Shown: positions 47,821-56,881, numbered from the stretch's first letter. The stretch is 64,000 nt of DNA from Nitrosovibrio sp. Nv17 (GCF_900119085.1 NZ_FPIQ01000006.1:62001-126000), one strand, 5' to 3'. The notes: generated by a model not told the origin, from the sequence alone. Made by a program: numbers and translations.

Positions 47821-49145
47821 TGGCGCAGTTCGCTTCGGATGGTTTTGCCGGTGCGGGCGGAACGGATCTGTCGGCCCACGATTCCTCATGGGTGCGGCAT
47901 TCCGGGTCGGCCATTTCATCCGTGCTGATCGACGGGCGAGTGCGCGGAAACGGTTCCGGCGTGTCGCTCTATTATCATTCCGGCCAGCCGGCATCCGCCG
48001 ACTACGCCGTCTCGGCCGACATCCACGAGATGTCGGACGCCGCCTACGGGGCGGGCGTGGTGGCGCGGTGCCATCCGGCCGAGCAGACGTACTACATGGC
48101 GCGATGGTACACATCCGATCATCCGGACAGTGTCCAGCTGTACAAATTCGTATCGGGTGTCGCGACCCTGCTGGGAAATCCCGCGTACGACCTGGAGACG
48201 GGGACGTCCGCCTCCATCAGGCTGGAGTGCGTGGGCAACCAGCTCAGGGTGTATCTGCGCGGCAGCGGCACGGCAGCGATCAGCGTGACCGACGACTCGA
48301 TCCCGGCAGCGGGGCATGCCGGGATTCGCATGGGATATGCGGGCTGTGCGCCGGCGTCGGATACGGCCTGCCTGCACCTGGATAATTTTCGGGCCGCCGA
48401 TGTCGTGACGCATGTCGATCCGGCGCCTGCCGCCGCGATCCAGGCGATGGGCAGTTCCGTGGCGGCAATCGTCCAGGGCCATGTCCTGGCGGTTGCAGGC
48501 GCCGCTCAGGCTGGCATGGGTGGAGATGCCGCCGTTTCCCGCGGGCTGGCGCTGTCCGGAACGCCATCCGGGCAGCACGGCGGGAGCATGGCGGAAGCGA
48601 TCACGCAAACGCACCTGCTGGCGGGAATGGGAACGGTGCAGGCGGTCGCCAGCAGTTCCGCGGCGATGGAGTCCGCAGCGGCCGGTATCCTGCGGATCGT
48701 GGTATCGATGCAGATCAATGCGTCGATCACCGCCGCCGTCACGCAGATGCACCTGCTGGAAGGGGCGCATGCCGCGGGGCGCGTCGCCGGCGGGGTCGGC
48801 GCGATACAGCGTGGTACCGGAGCTCTCGCCGCCGCGCCGTGCGTGCAGGTGGAGCACTGCGAGGCCCTTCCCGTGTCCCAGATCGGGATCATCCAGGAGC
48901 CCCCGGGCCATGGGGACACGGCCGCCCGCGGCAAGAAGCCCGGGGTTCCCGGCGGTGCGCCGGAATGGCTCAAGACGACGCTCGAAATCCTGACGGGGCG
49001 GCGTGGCAACCGGATCTCGATTCCCGGATTCCAGCATCTCTCATTTTCCGATACTCCGACCAGAACGGAATGCGAGGCGCTGTATCGATACACCAATACC
49101 GTGCGGCAAGCAGTGGAGGAGATCGTGAGCAGACTGGATAGCTAG
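47820..49145 (+). CDS. Phage virion protein with concanavalin-like domain
   Basis: This 441-residue protein has an N-terminal beta-sandwich of concanavalin/laminin-G type (VRHSGSAISSVLIDGRVRGN, YYMARWYTSDH, LRVYLRGSGTA). It is followed by an Ala/Gly/Met-rich, low-complexity middle of about 150 residues and a C-terminal helix (CEALYRYTNTVRQAVEEIVS). The mix suggests a fibre or virion surface protein. The start at 47820 overlaps the previous stop. Confidence 0.6.
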   Translation: MAQFASDGFAGAGGTDLSAHDSSWVRHSGSAISSVLIDGRVRGNGSGVSLYYHSGQPASADYAVSADIHEMSDAAYGAGVVARCHPAEQTYYMARWYTSDHPDSVQLYKFVSGVATLLGNPAYDLETGTSASIRLECVGNQLRVYLRGSGTAAISVTDDSIPAAGHAGIRMGYAGCAPASDTACLHLDNFRAADVVTHVDPAPAAAIQAMGSSVAAIVQGHVLAVAGAAQAGMGGDAAVSRGLALSGTPSGQHGGSMAEAITQTHLLAGMGTVQAVASSSAAMESAAAGILRIVVSMQINASITAAVTQMHLLEGAHAAGRVAGGVGAIQRGTGALAAAPCVQVEHCEALPVSQIGIIQEPPGHGDTAARGKKPGVPGGAPEWLKTTLEILTGRRGNRISIPGFQHLSFSDTPTRTECEALYRYTNTVRQAVEEIVSRLDS

Positions 49146-49146
49146 A

Positions 49147-49761
49147 ATGAACAACGAGTTATTGGATATTCTTAAAATGAACATCGGGATTCCGCTCAGC
49201 CCCGAGGCCGCCGCCGACATTCTGATGGCGGCAAACCGGCTGCCGGCGCTGGTCCCGCTGGAAGCCCTGGAAGGGATTCCCCTCTGCCTTGCAGAAAATG
49301 GATCAGTCTTCGCACGGGAACGCATCGCCGACATCGTGGAAGAGATCCGCCCCCTGCACCAGGCTCACTGGAATGAAACCGAGGGCCACCGGCACGGCCT
49401 CGCATTCGACCCCGGCTATGCAGCGTTCATCCGATACGAGCAGGCCGGGCGGTACGTGCTGTTCACATTGCGGCAGCAGGATCGGCTGCTGGGGAATTGT
49501 GCCCTGTATCTGGACAGATCGGCGCATACGCAATCGCTCATTGCAACGGAAGATACCCTGTTCCTGCTGCCTGAAGCGCGTATCGGAACGACGGCAAGGC
49601 GCTTCGTGGCTTATGTCGAGGATGCCCTGCGCCTGCTGGGAGTGAGAGAAGTCGAAATCTCGGTGAAGACCGTGAACCGGGCGGAGCGGTTTTTCCGGTT
49701 CCTGGGGTATCGCCGCGTGGAAACCGGCCTGACCAAGATACTGGAGGCAGACAATGTGTAG
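49147..49761 (+). CDS. GNAT-family acetyltransferase encoded within the virion genes
   Basis: This 204-residue protein has a GNAT-like region: YVLFTLRQQDRLLGNCALYL, then LLPEARIGTTARRFVAYVED with the acetyl-CoA-like turn, and VEISVKTVNRAERFFRFLGY, the classic last strand-helix-strand. Such genes often lie among podovirus virion genes, and the target is unknown. Its stop overlaps the following gene by 8 bp. Confidence 0.78.
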   Translation: MNNELLDILKMNIGIPLSPEAAADILMAANRLPALVPLEALEGIPLCLAENGSVFARERIADIVEEIRPLHQAHWNETEGHRHGLAFDPGYAAFIRYEQAGRYVLFTLRQQDRLLGNCALYLDRSAHTQSLIATEDTLFLLPEARIGTTARRFVAYVEDALRLLGVREVEISVKTVNRAERFFRFLGYRRVETGLTKILEADNV

Positions 49762-50581
49762 TTCGAAACCCCCGAGACCCGATCCGCTCATCGGCCAGGC
49801 GGCCCTCTCCAATGCGGAGCTTGCCAGGGAGATGGCCGGCATCGCGAGAGAGCAGCTCGCGTGGGAGAAGGATCGTGCCGCGAGGCAGGATCCGCTGCTG
49901 GAGCGGATCGTCGATCAGCAGATCGCAGCGGGTGATGCGAATGCCGAGCGGGCCGAGTCCCAGTGGGAGATCTACCGCAGCCTGTTCGCCCCGCTGGAGG
50001 AGCGGATGGTGGCGGATGCCGCCGGGTACGATGCTCCCGAACGCAAGGAACGGATGGCAGGCGAGGCGGCCGCGGATGTCTCGCGAGCCTATCGGGGCGC
50101 GCTCGAATCCGGCCAGCGCGCGCTGGCGCGGCTGGGCGTCAGCCCTGATTCGGGACGCTTCCAGGCCCTGAGGCACGAGACCGATCTCGGACTTGCCCGC
50201 GACGCCGCCGGCGCGATGAACAAGGCACGGCGGGATGCCGAGCTGCAGGGCATGGCGATGCGCGAGGGTGCGGCGAAGTTTGGCCGCAACATGCCGAGCA
50301 CCGGGCTTGCGGCCGACGCCGCATCGCTTGGCGCGGGCAGCGCCGCTGCCCAGAACATGGCGACCGGCGCCGGATTGCACCAGGCTGGCGCGAACGCCGC
50401 ACGCGCCTGGTTCGGCAATGCGGCCGACGCCAACGCGTCCGCCGGCAACCTGGGCCTGGGGCAATACCAAGGACAGCTCGATGCATGGCGCCAGGCCAAC
50501 CAGAATGCGATATCGGGGGCCATGGGCCTGGGAAGCCTGCTCGGGCAATTGGGCTCATCCGTCATTTCCCGGAAGCTCTGA
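49754..50581 (+). CDS. Internal virion/ejection-type protein
   Basis: This 275-residue, helix-rich protein begins CSSKPPRPDPL, the start of a phage family of internal virion proteins in the N4/T7-like group. Long charged helices (ELAREMAGIAREQLAWEKDR) and an Ala/Gly/Asn-rich end follow. It is placed where ejection proteins are expected. Cys2 could be taken for a lipobox, but there is no signal peptide. Confidence 0.68.
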   Translation: MCSSKPPRPDPLIGQAALSNAELAREMAGIAREQLAWEKDRAARQDPLLERIVDQQIAAGDANAERAESQWEIYRSLFAPLEERMVADAAGYDAPERKERMAGEAAADVSRAYRGALESGQRALARLGVSPDSGRFQALRHETDLGLARDAAGAMNKARRDAELQGMAMREGAAKFGRNMPSTGLAADAASLGAGSAAAQNMATGAGLHQAGANAARAWFGNAADANASAGNLGLGQYQGQLDAWRQANQNAISGAMGLGSLLGQLGSSVISRKL

Positions 50582-50582
50582 A

Positions 50583-50620
50583 TTGACAACTCCATGATGT
50601 ACATATAATGTACATGTACA
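50583..50620 (+). promoter_or_regulatory. Promoter with overlapping dyad operators before the RHH gene
   Basis: TTGACA (50583-50588) and TATAAT (50604-50609) are 15 bp apart. The -10 is embedded in two copies of the palindrome ATGTACAT (50597-50604 and 50608-50615), and TGTACATGTACA (50609-50620) is a further palindrome. This arrangement suggests autoregulation by the ribbon-helix-helix protein encoded next. Confidence 0.7.
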
Positions 50621-50642
50621 CATTCATGACTGGAGGAGGCCC

Positions 50643-50936
50643 ATGGCGGCAGCCGTTGAAAGAATCGTGGTTCAGGCCACGGCCAGCGAGAAACGGAGGA
50701 TCACCCTCAAGGCGAGAAAGCTGGGGCTTCCGGTGGCGGAACTGATGCGGCGCGGCGCTACGGCGTACGAGCCCGCGCAGGTGGACGAGGAACTCGCGAT
50801 ACTGGCCGACAGGGCCAAGGCGGCCGCGGATCGCGCCTCCGCTTCGATCGACGAAATGCTGGCATTCGTGGAAGCCAGCAACAGGCGGATCGCCGCGATG
50901 GAAGCCGCAACCGCAAATCGCAACAAGAGTACCTGA
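50643..50936 (+). CDS. Ribbon-helix-helix-like DNA-binding protein
   Basis: This 97-residue protein has an N-terminal strand (RIVVQATASEKRRITLKARK) and two helices (KLGLPVAELMRRGATAY) in the ribbon-helix-helix/CopG pattern, then an alpha-helical tail (FVEASNRRIAAMEAATANRN). It has its own promoter overlapped by palindromes, so it probably represses itself. Its TGA overlaps the ATG of the coiled-coil gene. It interrupts the virion genes and looks like an inserted regulatory unit. Confidence 0.72.
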   Translation: MAAAVERIVVQATASEKRRITLKARKLGLPVAELMRRGATAYEPAQVDEELAILADRAKAAADRASASIDEMLAFVEASNRRIAAMEAATANRNKST

Positions 50937-51124
50937 TGGGCATCACCGAACGCGTGTGGGATGCTCTGACCTCCATGATCAAGCTGGAGGACAGGGTTGC
51001 CCGTCAAAGCGCGACGATCAAGGCCCAGCAGGACAAGATCGAGAATCTCACCGAGCGCGTGATCAGGCTCGAGACGACGCTCGAGCTGCTCATGCGGGCG
51101 AGCGAGACCCGGAAGCTCAAGTAG
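50936..51124 (+). CDS. Small coiled-coil partner of the RHH protein, unknown
   Basis: This 62-residue protein (ERVWDALTSMIKLEDRVARQ, KAQQDKIENLTERVIRLETT) is almost entirely a coiled coil with no membrane segment. It is translationally coupled to the RHH gene by a one-base overlap. The pair recalls a toxin-antitoxin layout but contains no toxin fold. I do not know its function. Confidence 0.62.
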   Translation: MGITERVWDALTSMIKLEDRVARQSATIKAQQDKIENLTERVIRLETTLELLMRASETRKLK

Positions 51125-51208
51125 CGCTGCGTCGGACGAACCGTTGGAAGCGGCGGGGGCCTGCCGCACGAAGCGGCGCGGGAGAGGGAAGGGGAAGGAG
51201 GAGAGGGC

Positions 51209-51949
51209 ATGTTCAATTTTGGTGCATTTGCAGGCGGACTGGCGCAGGGAATGCGCAGCGGCCAGGATATGGCGCTCCGGCAGGAGCAGGCGACACGGGC
51301 ACGTGAGCGGCTCCAGGCCGCCAATGATGAAATCATCTCCGGCTGGGCAAAAGCCGGGGCCGATCGGCCGCTCCCGGAATTCTCCACGGGATCGGCACGC
51401 ATCGGGCATGGGATGCGATCCGTGACGCGATCCGTTCCCGAAGGGATTGATGAGGGTGAACGGGGTGGACCGTTCCGTTCCGCGAGGGAGGCGGCATCAA
51501 GCTCCCACAGGGAGGGACTGGGGGATGCGCACAAGGCGCCCGGCATCACGGAAAGCCGTGCGCCCGTGACGATGGAGGCGGACGAGGCGATCGCCCGTCG
51601 CCTGCTGACCGGCAATCTTCTCGGGGATCCGGAGGAGATGACGCGGATGGCCGGCATCTACCGTAAGCATGGCCTTTCGGCGGCGATGACGCCGTGGCTG
51701 AACGAAGCCTGGGGGGCGGGAAAAATGCATATTCCCGAAGCGCTCGGCATGCTGCTGGCCAGGGACGCAAAAGGAGCCAGGGCGGCCTTGAAGGCGGGTG
51801 GCATCGAATTGAGGGAAACCCCTTTTCCGCTCGATCCAGATGACATGACGGGGAAATGGAAATTCAGCTTTGCGGATGGATCCGAGCGGAGTATCGATTT
51901 GAGACAATTGGCGAGGAGATTTTTTCCTTCTTCAATATTGCTGGGGTAA
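51209..51949 (+). CDS. Truncated phage virion protein at the prophage right edge
   Basis: This 246-residue frame begins FNFGAFAGGLAQGMRSGQDM, a start I associate with long internal virion proteins. It has a disordered middle and a helical part (AIARRLLTGNLLGDPEEMTR). It ends abruptly in SILLG where base composition falls. The full-length family is usually several hundred residues longer, so this gene is probably cut at the prophage boundary. GGAGGAGAGGG precedes the start. Confidence 0.6.
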   Translation: MFNFGAFAGGLAQGMRSGQDMALRQEQATRARERLQAANDEIISGWAKAGADRPLPEFSTGSARIGHGMRSVTRSVPEGIDEGERGGPFRSAREAASSSHREGLGDAHKAPGITESRAPVTMEADEAIARRLLTGNLLGDPEEMTRMAGIYRKHGLSAAMTPWLNEAWGAGKMHIPEALGMLLARDAKGARAALKAGGIELRETPFPLDPDDMTGKWKFSFADGSERSIDLRQLARRFFPSSILLG

Positions 51950-51990
51950 AGAATTTGGAAATGGTCTCATGTTCAAAGGTTAGGTCTCTT

Positions 51991-53139
51991 CTATGATTTA
52001 TTAAATTCAATCAATATTTCATGTAACAGACCAAATACTTCTTTGGAATATCTCTCTCGATTAAACCGTTCCCTGGCCCATGTTTGGGCAGCTGAACCTA
52101 TCCTGCGTCTTACTATAGGGTTGTTATAGAGATATTCTATTTTTTCAGAAAGATCATCTTTGTTTCCAGGTTGATACAATAATCCTGTATCGCCATTTTT
52201 AATCAGTTCTTTTGTTCCCCCACTATTTGTACCTACTACCGGCTTCCCGGCCAGCATCGCTTCCACTGTTACACGTCCAAAGGCTTCAAAACGTGAACAT
52301 ACAAGTACTATATCCACCGAATGGATAAGAGGTAACGGGTTATCCACATAGCCATGAAAAATTATTTGCTTTTCAATACCATAATACTTAACTAATTCAG
52401 TTAGATATCTATGAAATTTTTTGTTTCCGGTGCCAACAATTGATAATTCAATATTAATACCGCGATGTATGAGTTTTGCTAAGGCCATTATTGCTTCATC
52501 TTGGCCTTTCGGCGGTTGGAGTGATCCCACTATAATGCATTTGAGATTATTTTTGGGGGAAGTGTCCTGTAAAGAATCTTGCGAGATTCGAGGTAGTGTT
52601 ACTGATTGATTAATAACGCGTAGTTTATTTTTTGAAATATAACTAGAGTACTCTTCTTCTACTGTACATGATACGCAAATAACTCGAATAGAAAAATATC
52701 CTAATAAGTAGGGAGCCAGATTACCAAGATCAAATAATTTATTATGGCAATATGATGCTTCATGTATATGACATACATGGGGTATGTTTATCAAATGTGC
52801 TGCAAATATACCTACACCAACAGTAGAGGTATTTGTGTATATGATATCGCATTGCCAACGAGTGACTATTCTTGCGACAGGAGCTATCCAGAATAGTGTC
52901 TTTAAAATTCTTATTATACGGCGAAAAATTGGTGGAGGTCTGAGTCCAGAAGCCCAATGAGGATAAGGTATTACGTGCCATTCAATTCCTAATTGGTCGA
53001 ATGTCTTTAGTAATATCCCTTTCTTGGGAACAAGAACCTTACACTCAATACCTAAGTCTGTCAGCCCCTTCAATAATTCTAGCAAGGCTAGCTCTGCTCC
53101 ATATCTATCTGCAGAATGCGATATGAAGCATATGCGCAT
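51991..53139 (-). CDS. Family 4 glycosyltransferase, AT-rich
   Basis: This 382-residue GT-B glycosyltransferase has an N-terminal DRYGAELALLELLKGL acceptor loop, GSLQPPKGQDEAIMALAKL in the donor domain and the EX7E-like SRFEAFGRVTVEAMLAGKPV at the nucleotide-sugar site. It should add a sugar to a surface glycan. The gene is strikingly AT-rich (a sampled 60-base line is 33% G+C), unlike the next gene, so it was recently acquired. It is co-directional with the ligase-like gene 26 bp upstream. Confidence 0.88.
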   Translation of the reverse strand: MRICFISHSADRYGAELALLELLKGLTDLGIECKVLVPKKGILLKTFDQLGIEWHVIPYPHWASGLRPPPIFRRIIRILKTLFWIAPVARIVTRWQCDIIYTNTSTVGVGIFAAHLINIPHVCHIHEASYCHNKLFDLGNLAPYLLGYFSIRVICVSCTVEEEYSSYISKNKLRVINQSVTLPRISQDSLQDTSPKNNLKCIIVGSLQPPKGQDEAIMALAKLIHRGINIELSIVGTGNKKFHRYLTELVKYYGIEKQIIFHGYVDNPLPLIHSVDIVLVCSRFEAFGRVTVEAMLAGKPVVGTNSGGTKELIKNGDTGLLYQPGNKDDLSEKIEYLYNNPIVRRRIGSAAQTWARERFNRERYSKEVFGLLHEILIEFNKS

Positions 53140-53165
53140 TTAATGATCCCTCATTTCAAAATGGA

Positions 53166-54458
53166 TCACGAGATATTTTCTCTCCGCCCAACAACACCGA
53201 TTGCAGTCATGGCAAGCAACAGGTAGAGATTCTGCCTGAATATGACCAGCACGTCGGTCGTGCCGAACAATAGAATGAAGCATGCATAGGCAGTCCCGAT
53301 GGTCGCCAGTCCGCATCCCTTCAATGTCCTGAGCCAGCTCCAGAGGAAGAACGCGTACGCCGACATTCCGAGCATGCCCATCTGCATGCCGATCTCCACC
53401 CAGTCGTTGTGGTAGTGATAGGTTTGCAGAAAGTCGGGCAGATCCTTGTAGAGTCCATCCTTGTAGGTTTCGACGGTGGCGTCGAAATAGGGCGCGGCCA
53501 TCCCCATGCCATGGCCCTGCACGGGTTTTTGGGCGATCCCGTGCAGGCCCACGTCCCAGATTGCCAGGCGATAGCCCAGGCTGGTGCCGTACTTGCCTTG
53601 TGCAGACAGTTCGATGTCGTCCATGGCCTGGATGAATCTCTGCTGAAAGGTGTCGCTATGATAGATGAGCAATGTGACACCGGCAAGTAGAATTGCTGAG
53701 ATGGCAAGGAGGCGCCTGAGCTGCCTCCCGTGCAGCAGGAAGATCAGCAGCGCCAGCGAGGCAAGGGTGGCGACGAGGAGTCCGCGGCCATTCTGGCTGA
53801 ATTGGATGAGCAGCAGCAGGATCGCCGCTAGCCAGAACCATGGCCGCATCCGTGCTTCCTTCCAGGTGCCGGCGAAGTAGGCGGCCAGTATGACCCCGAT
53901 TCCCAGCATCGCGGAGAAGTCGAGGTAGGTGATCCCCAGGGGTGGAATGCCTTGCGCATTTTCCGCGATCCGCTGGTGCAGGCCGATGAGCAGGGTGCAG
54001 CCATACCCCGCGAGCGCACCGCCTATCGCCCAGGAAAGGCGTGGCGGGGTGAGGATGGCGAAATAGGGAATGAAGATCAGGCAGGCGGCGTACCGGTTCC
54101 ATACCTTGAACCCCAGGCGGGCGTCGCCCCACGAGATGCCCAGCGCCAGCACGCCGCACAGGGCGAGCATTCCCAGTACCAGCGGTTCCCTGGCGGTCTC
54201 CCGGAACCGGGAGAGGCCGCCGTCCAGGACCCACGCCAGGACCAGGATGTAATAGGCATACAGGCTCAGTCCCTTGCTCCACAGGGCGATGCCGAAGTAG
54301 AACAGCGCAGACTTCGCCAGGATGCCGCGCCAGTCGGGCGCATCCTGCGCCCGGCGCAGCGGGACGACGGAATGATTGTCCCGACGGTGTTTCTCGCCGC
54401 CGGCTTCCGCCTCGGCGTTGCCGTGAACCTGGGCGTTCGTGGCTGATTGCGCGTTCAT
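53166..54458 (-). CDS. O-antigen ligase/polymerase-like membrane protein
   Basis: This 430-residue polytopic membrane protein has about ten hydrophobic helices (ALFYFGIALWSKGLSLYAYY, ILLFGTTDVLVIFRQ). The O-antigen ligase (Wzy/WaaL) signature is the large periplasmic loop containing LGYRLAIWDVGLHGIAQKPV and QTYHYHNDWVEIGMQMG. The HNDW segment lies where the conserved His of these enzymes falls. It would join or polymerise O-antigen. It has host-like G+C content, in contrast to the glycosyltransferase downstream. Confidence 0.82.
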   Translation of the reverse strand: MNAQSATNAQVHGNAEAEAGGEKHRRDNHSVVPLRRAQDAPDWRGILAKSALFYFGIALWSKGLSLYAYYILVLAWVLDGGLSRFRETAREPLVLGMLALCGVLALGISWGDARLGFKVWNRYAACLIFIPYFAILTPPRLSWAIGGALAGYGCTLLIGLHQRIAENAQGIPPLGITYLDFSAMLGIGVILAAYFAGTWKEARMRPWFWLAAILLLLIQFSQNGRGLLVATLASLALLIFLLHGRQLRRLLAISAILLAGVTLLIYHSDTFQQRFIQAMDDIELSAQGKYGTSLGYRLAIWDVGLHGIAQKPVQGHGMGMAAPYFDATVETYKDGLYKDLPDFLQTYHYHNDWVEIGMQMGMLGMSAYAFFLWSWLRTLKGCGLATIGTAYACFILLFGTTDVLVIFRQNLYLLLAMTAIGVVGRRENIS

Positions 54459-54709
54459 TGGCTACGGGTATCCCTGCCGGCCGGTGACGAAAGATGGCGG
54501 AATGTCATGAAATGGAAAAGCTTGAGGTGTAGGCTGATGCCGTACGGTAAGCCATGCGCGAGCGGCGGGGATCGAGGGGATTTTTCCGCAGGCGTGGCGG
54601 GACGGCTAGTACCTGAGTCCAATTGTCCGTATGAGTGAAGCACGTAAGATGGGTAGGGCCTGCGCCACGGGCGACGAAGGCCGGCGGATCATCGGATTCA
54701 GGGGTGAAC

Positions 54710-55045
54710 ATGCGCAAGAGCATCGGATGGGCGGCTTCATGGATACTTTTCCAGTTGAGGGGCGCCGTGGACTTCATGAGAGACCGGCTGGGCGTGCGCT
54801 GGCTGTCCTCCACATACTACAGGTTGCTGAGTGCGTCGGACGATGCCCGTACCTGGGGCGGCGGCGGGGGTACCTGGGTTCACGGCGCGCCCGGCGAGAA
54901 CGAGCACTGGCCCTATCTGAATCTCGCCTATGACAAGCATAAGCGATTGAAGAGCGATTATAAGAGAATATCCCGTGGAATCGGAAAAATCGTGAGACGC
55001 ATGAAGGGCCTGCGCGCCAGGCGTGGCCAGCCCCTGATTCCCTGA
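54710..55045 (+). CDS. Small hypothetical protein
   Basis: This 111-residue protein has a mildly hydrophobic N-terminus (IGWAASWILFQLRGAVDF), an unusual Gly-Trp patch (DDARTWGGGGGTWVHG) and a Lys/Arg-rich end (RISRGIGKIVRRMKGLRARR). ATG 54710 follows AGGGGTG. I do not recognise it. It lies between the ligase gene (divergent) and truA. Confidence 0.5.
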   Translation: MRKSIGWAASWILFQLRGAVDFMRDRLGVRWLSSTYYRLLSASDDARTWGGGGGTWVHGAPGENEHWPYLNLAYDKHKRLKSDYKRISRGIGKIVRRMKGLRARRGQPLIP

Positions 55046-55392
55046 CATTTCCCGGGCGCGCCGGGATTCGCGTCACCCCGGCGCGCCGGCAAGGCCCTGT
55101 CTTTTTCCATTCTCCCCATTCTTCCCATTCGGCAGGCACGGCGTGCCCGCCCGCATCGCCCTTTTCCGGTTCTGGTTTCTGGTAGTATAGCCGGAATGTC
55201 CCGCACACCTGATCCGTCCGCCGGGAATCGCGGAATTCCCCTGTGTCCATCCGTCATGCCGGCCGCTCGGCCCGGGCATGCGGCGGCGGAAACGCCGTTT
55301 CCAGGCGTGCCGTCGTTTTTCCCCTTCCTTGCAAGCCACGTTTTCCGGAACCATGGATCATCGTTCCGGAGCATGACGCCATCGTTCGGTGC
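55046..55392. other. 347-bp intergenic region before truA
   Basis: No gene is supported in this stretch. A pyrimidine-rich tract (55105-55130) and a TAGTAT element near 55185 could hold the promoter of the truA cluster; the -35 is unclear. Confidence 0.4.
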
Positions 55393-56202
55393 GTGAGAAT
55401 CGCGCTGGTGCTGGAGTATGACGGCAGCGCCCATTGCGGCTGGCAGCGCCAGCCGTCGGGCTGCTCCGTCCAGGATGCGCTGGAGGCCGCGCTGTCGGCC
55501 ATTGCGTGCCATGAAGTGCGGGTGGTCGCGGCGGGGCGCACCGATGCGGGTGTCCACGCCATTTACCAGGCAGCGCATTTCGACACGTCGGCGCAGCGCC
55601 CACCCGACGCTTGGGTACGCGGCGTCAACACCCTGCTGCCGGGACGCATCGCCGTACGCTGGGCATCGCCGGTGGCGGACGACTTCCATGCCCGCTATTG
55701 CGCCAAGGGGCGGCGCTATCTCTACCTGCTCTCGAACCACGCGGTGCGCCCGGGCCTCCTGCACGGCAGGGCCGGCTGGTTCCACCGGCCCCTGGACGTG
55801 GACCGGATGCGGGCGGCTGCGCAGGTGCTGCTGGGCGAGCACGACTTCAGCGCGTTTCGCGCCGCCGAGTGCCAGGCCGCGTCGCCGGTGCGTACCTTGA
55901 CGCGGCTGGAGATCGTCCGGGAAGGCGATCTCATCGTATTCGACCTGTGCGCCAACGCTTTCCTGCAGCACATGGTGCGCAACATCGTCGGCTGCCTGGT
56001 CTACGTCGGCAAGGGACGATATTCCAGCGAATGGGTGCAGGCGCTGCTGGAAAAGCGCGACCGCCGCCTGGCCGCTCCTACCTTTGACGCGGCGGGGTTA
56101 TACTTGGCGGGGGTCGACTACGACGCTTCATGGAATCTTCCGACTCCGGCCGGCCTGCCGCCAGCGGATACCTGGGCGGCGCTGGCGGGCCGGCGGGGCT
56201 GA
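55393..56202 (+). CDS. truA: tRNA pseudouridine synthase A
   Basis: This 269-residue enzyme makes pseudouridine at positions 38-40 of tRNA anticodon arms. The catalytic Asp is in AAGRTDAGVHA, with RIALVLEYDGSAHCGWQRQ at the start and FCARYCAKGRRYLYLL-like (YCAKGRRYLYLLSN) and QHMVRNIVGCLVYVG segments further on. I use GTG 55393 because it starts the conserved RIAL strand. No strong ribosome site is seen. It begins the right-hand housekeeping cluster. Confidence 0.93.
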   Translation: MRIALVLEYDGSAHCGWQRQPSGCSVQDALEAALSAIACHEVRVVAAGRTDAGVHAIYQAAHFDTSAQRPPDAWVRGVNTLLPGRIAVRWASPVADDFHARYCAKGRRYLYLLSNHAVRPGLLHGRAGWFHRPLDVDRMRAAAQVLLGEHDFSAFRAAECQAASPVRTLTRLEIVREGDLIVFDLCANAFLQHMVRNIVGCLVYVGKGRYSSEWVQALLEKRDRRLAAPTFDAAGLYLAGVDYDASWNLPTPAGLPPADTWAALAGRRG

Positions 56203-56242
56203 GCCGGAGCGGGGAGACTATCCGTTTTCCGATCGGAGGCGC

Positions 56243-56881
56243 ATGGAGGCTGGGGCAAGGACGCGGGTGAAGATCTGCGGCATCACGCGCGTCGAGGATG
56301 CGCTGGCCGCCGTGCGCGAGGGCGCGGACGCGATCGGTTTCGTGTTCTGGGAGCGGAGTGCGCGTTGCGTCACGCCCGCCCGGGCCATGGAGATCGCCGC
56401 CGCGCTGCCGCCGTTCGTCAGCACGGTGGGGGTGTACGTCGATCCCGATGCCGGATGGGTGGAGGAAACCGCCGCCGTTGCAGGTCTCGGCCTGCTCCAG
56501 TTCCACGGCGAGGAATCCCCGGAATTCTGCCGGGGATTCTCGCGCCCCTATATCAAGGCGGTGCGCGTGCGGCCCGGCGTGGATTTGCTACAATACGCAT
56601 CCCGTCACGCCGGCGCCAGGGGTTTGCTGCTGGATACCTATGTCCGGGACGAGCCGGGGGGGACCGGGCACGCATTCGACTGGGATCTGATTCCGCAGGG
56701 AATGACGCTGCCGGTGATCCTGTCGGGCGGGCTGCACGCCGGCAATGTCGCCGCGGCCATCCAGCGGATTCGGCCGTGGGGGGTGGATGTGTCGAGCGGC
56801 GTGGAAGCGGAGCGGGGCATCAAGGATACGGAAAAGATAGCGGCTTTCATGCGAGGAGTCCGGGCCAGTGAAGGTGTATGA
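56243..56881 (+). CDS. trpF: Phosphoribosylanthranilate isomerase
   Basis: This 212-residue barrel enzyme of tryptophan synthesis carries the catalytic Cys in [23 protein letters not shown] and LLLDTYV lie in the barrel, and the phosphate site is near [12 protein letters not shown] and [15 protein letters not shown] precedes the ATG. Its 3' end overlaps trpB by 14 bp, so the trp genes are co-translated. Confidence 0.95.
   Translation: MEAGARTRVKICGITRVEDALAAVREGADAIGFVFWERSARCVTPARAMEIAAALPPFVSTVGVYVDPDAGWVEETAAVAGLGLLQFHGEESPEFCRGFSRPYIKAVRVRPGVDLLQYASRHAGARGLLLDTYVRDEPGGTGHAFDWDLIPQGMTLPVILSGGLHAGNVAAAIQRIRPWGVDVSSGVEAERGIKDTEKIAAFMRGVRASEGV

Larger units (their letters stand above)
31560..51949 (+). 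mobile_element. Incomplete short-tailed prophage, structural and lysis module
   Basis: A run of plus-strand genes follows the order spanins, small and large terminase, portal, scaffold, coat, adaptors, tail fibre, endolysin and virion proteins. P22-like portal and terminase with an N4-gp56-type coat indicate a podovirus-like phage. Integrase, repressor, replication and recombination genes are absent. The right end stops inside what looks like a virion-protein gene next to AT-rich host-surface genes. The outer limits are estimates, because no attachment repeats were recognised. As it stands it cannot be an autonomous phage. Confidence 0.85.

Noticed and set aside
49754..50581. Lipoprotein call for the frame starting Met-Cys-Ser-Ser
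   Set aside because: No signal peptide precedes the Cys. Phage internal virion proteins begin in the same way.
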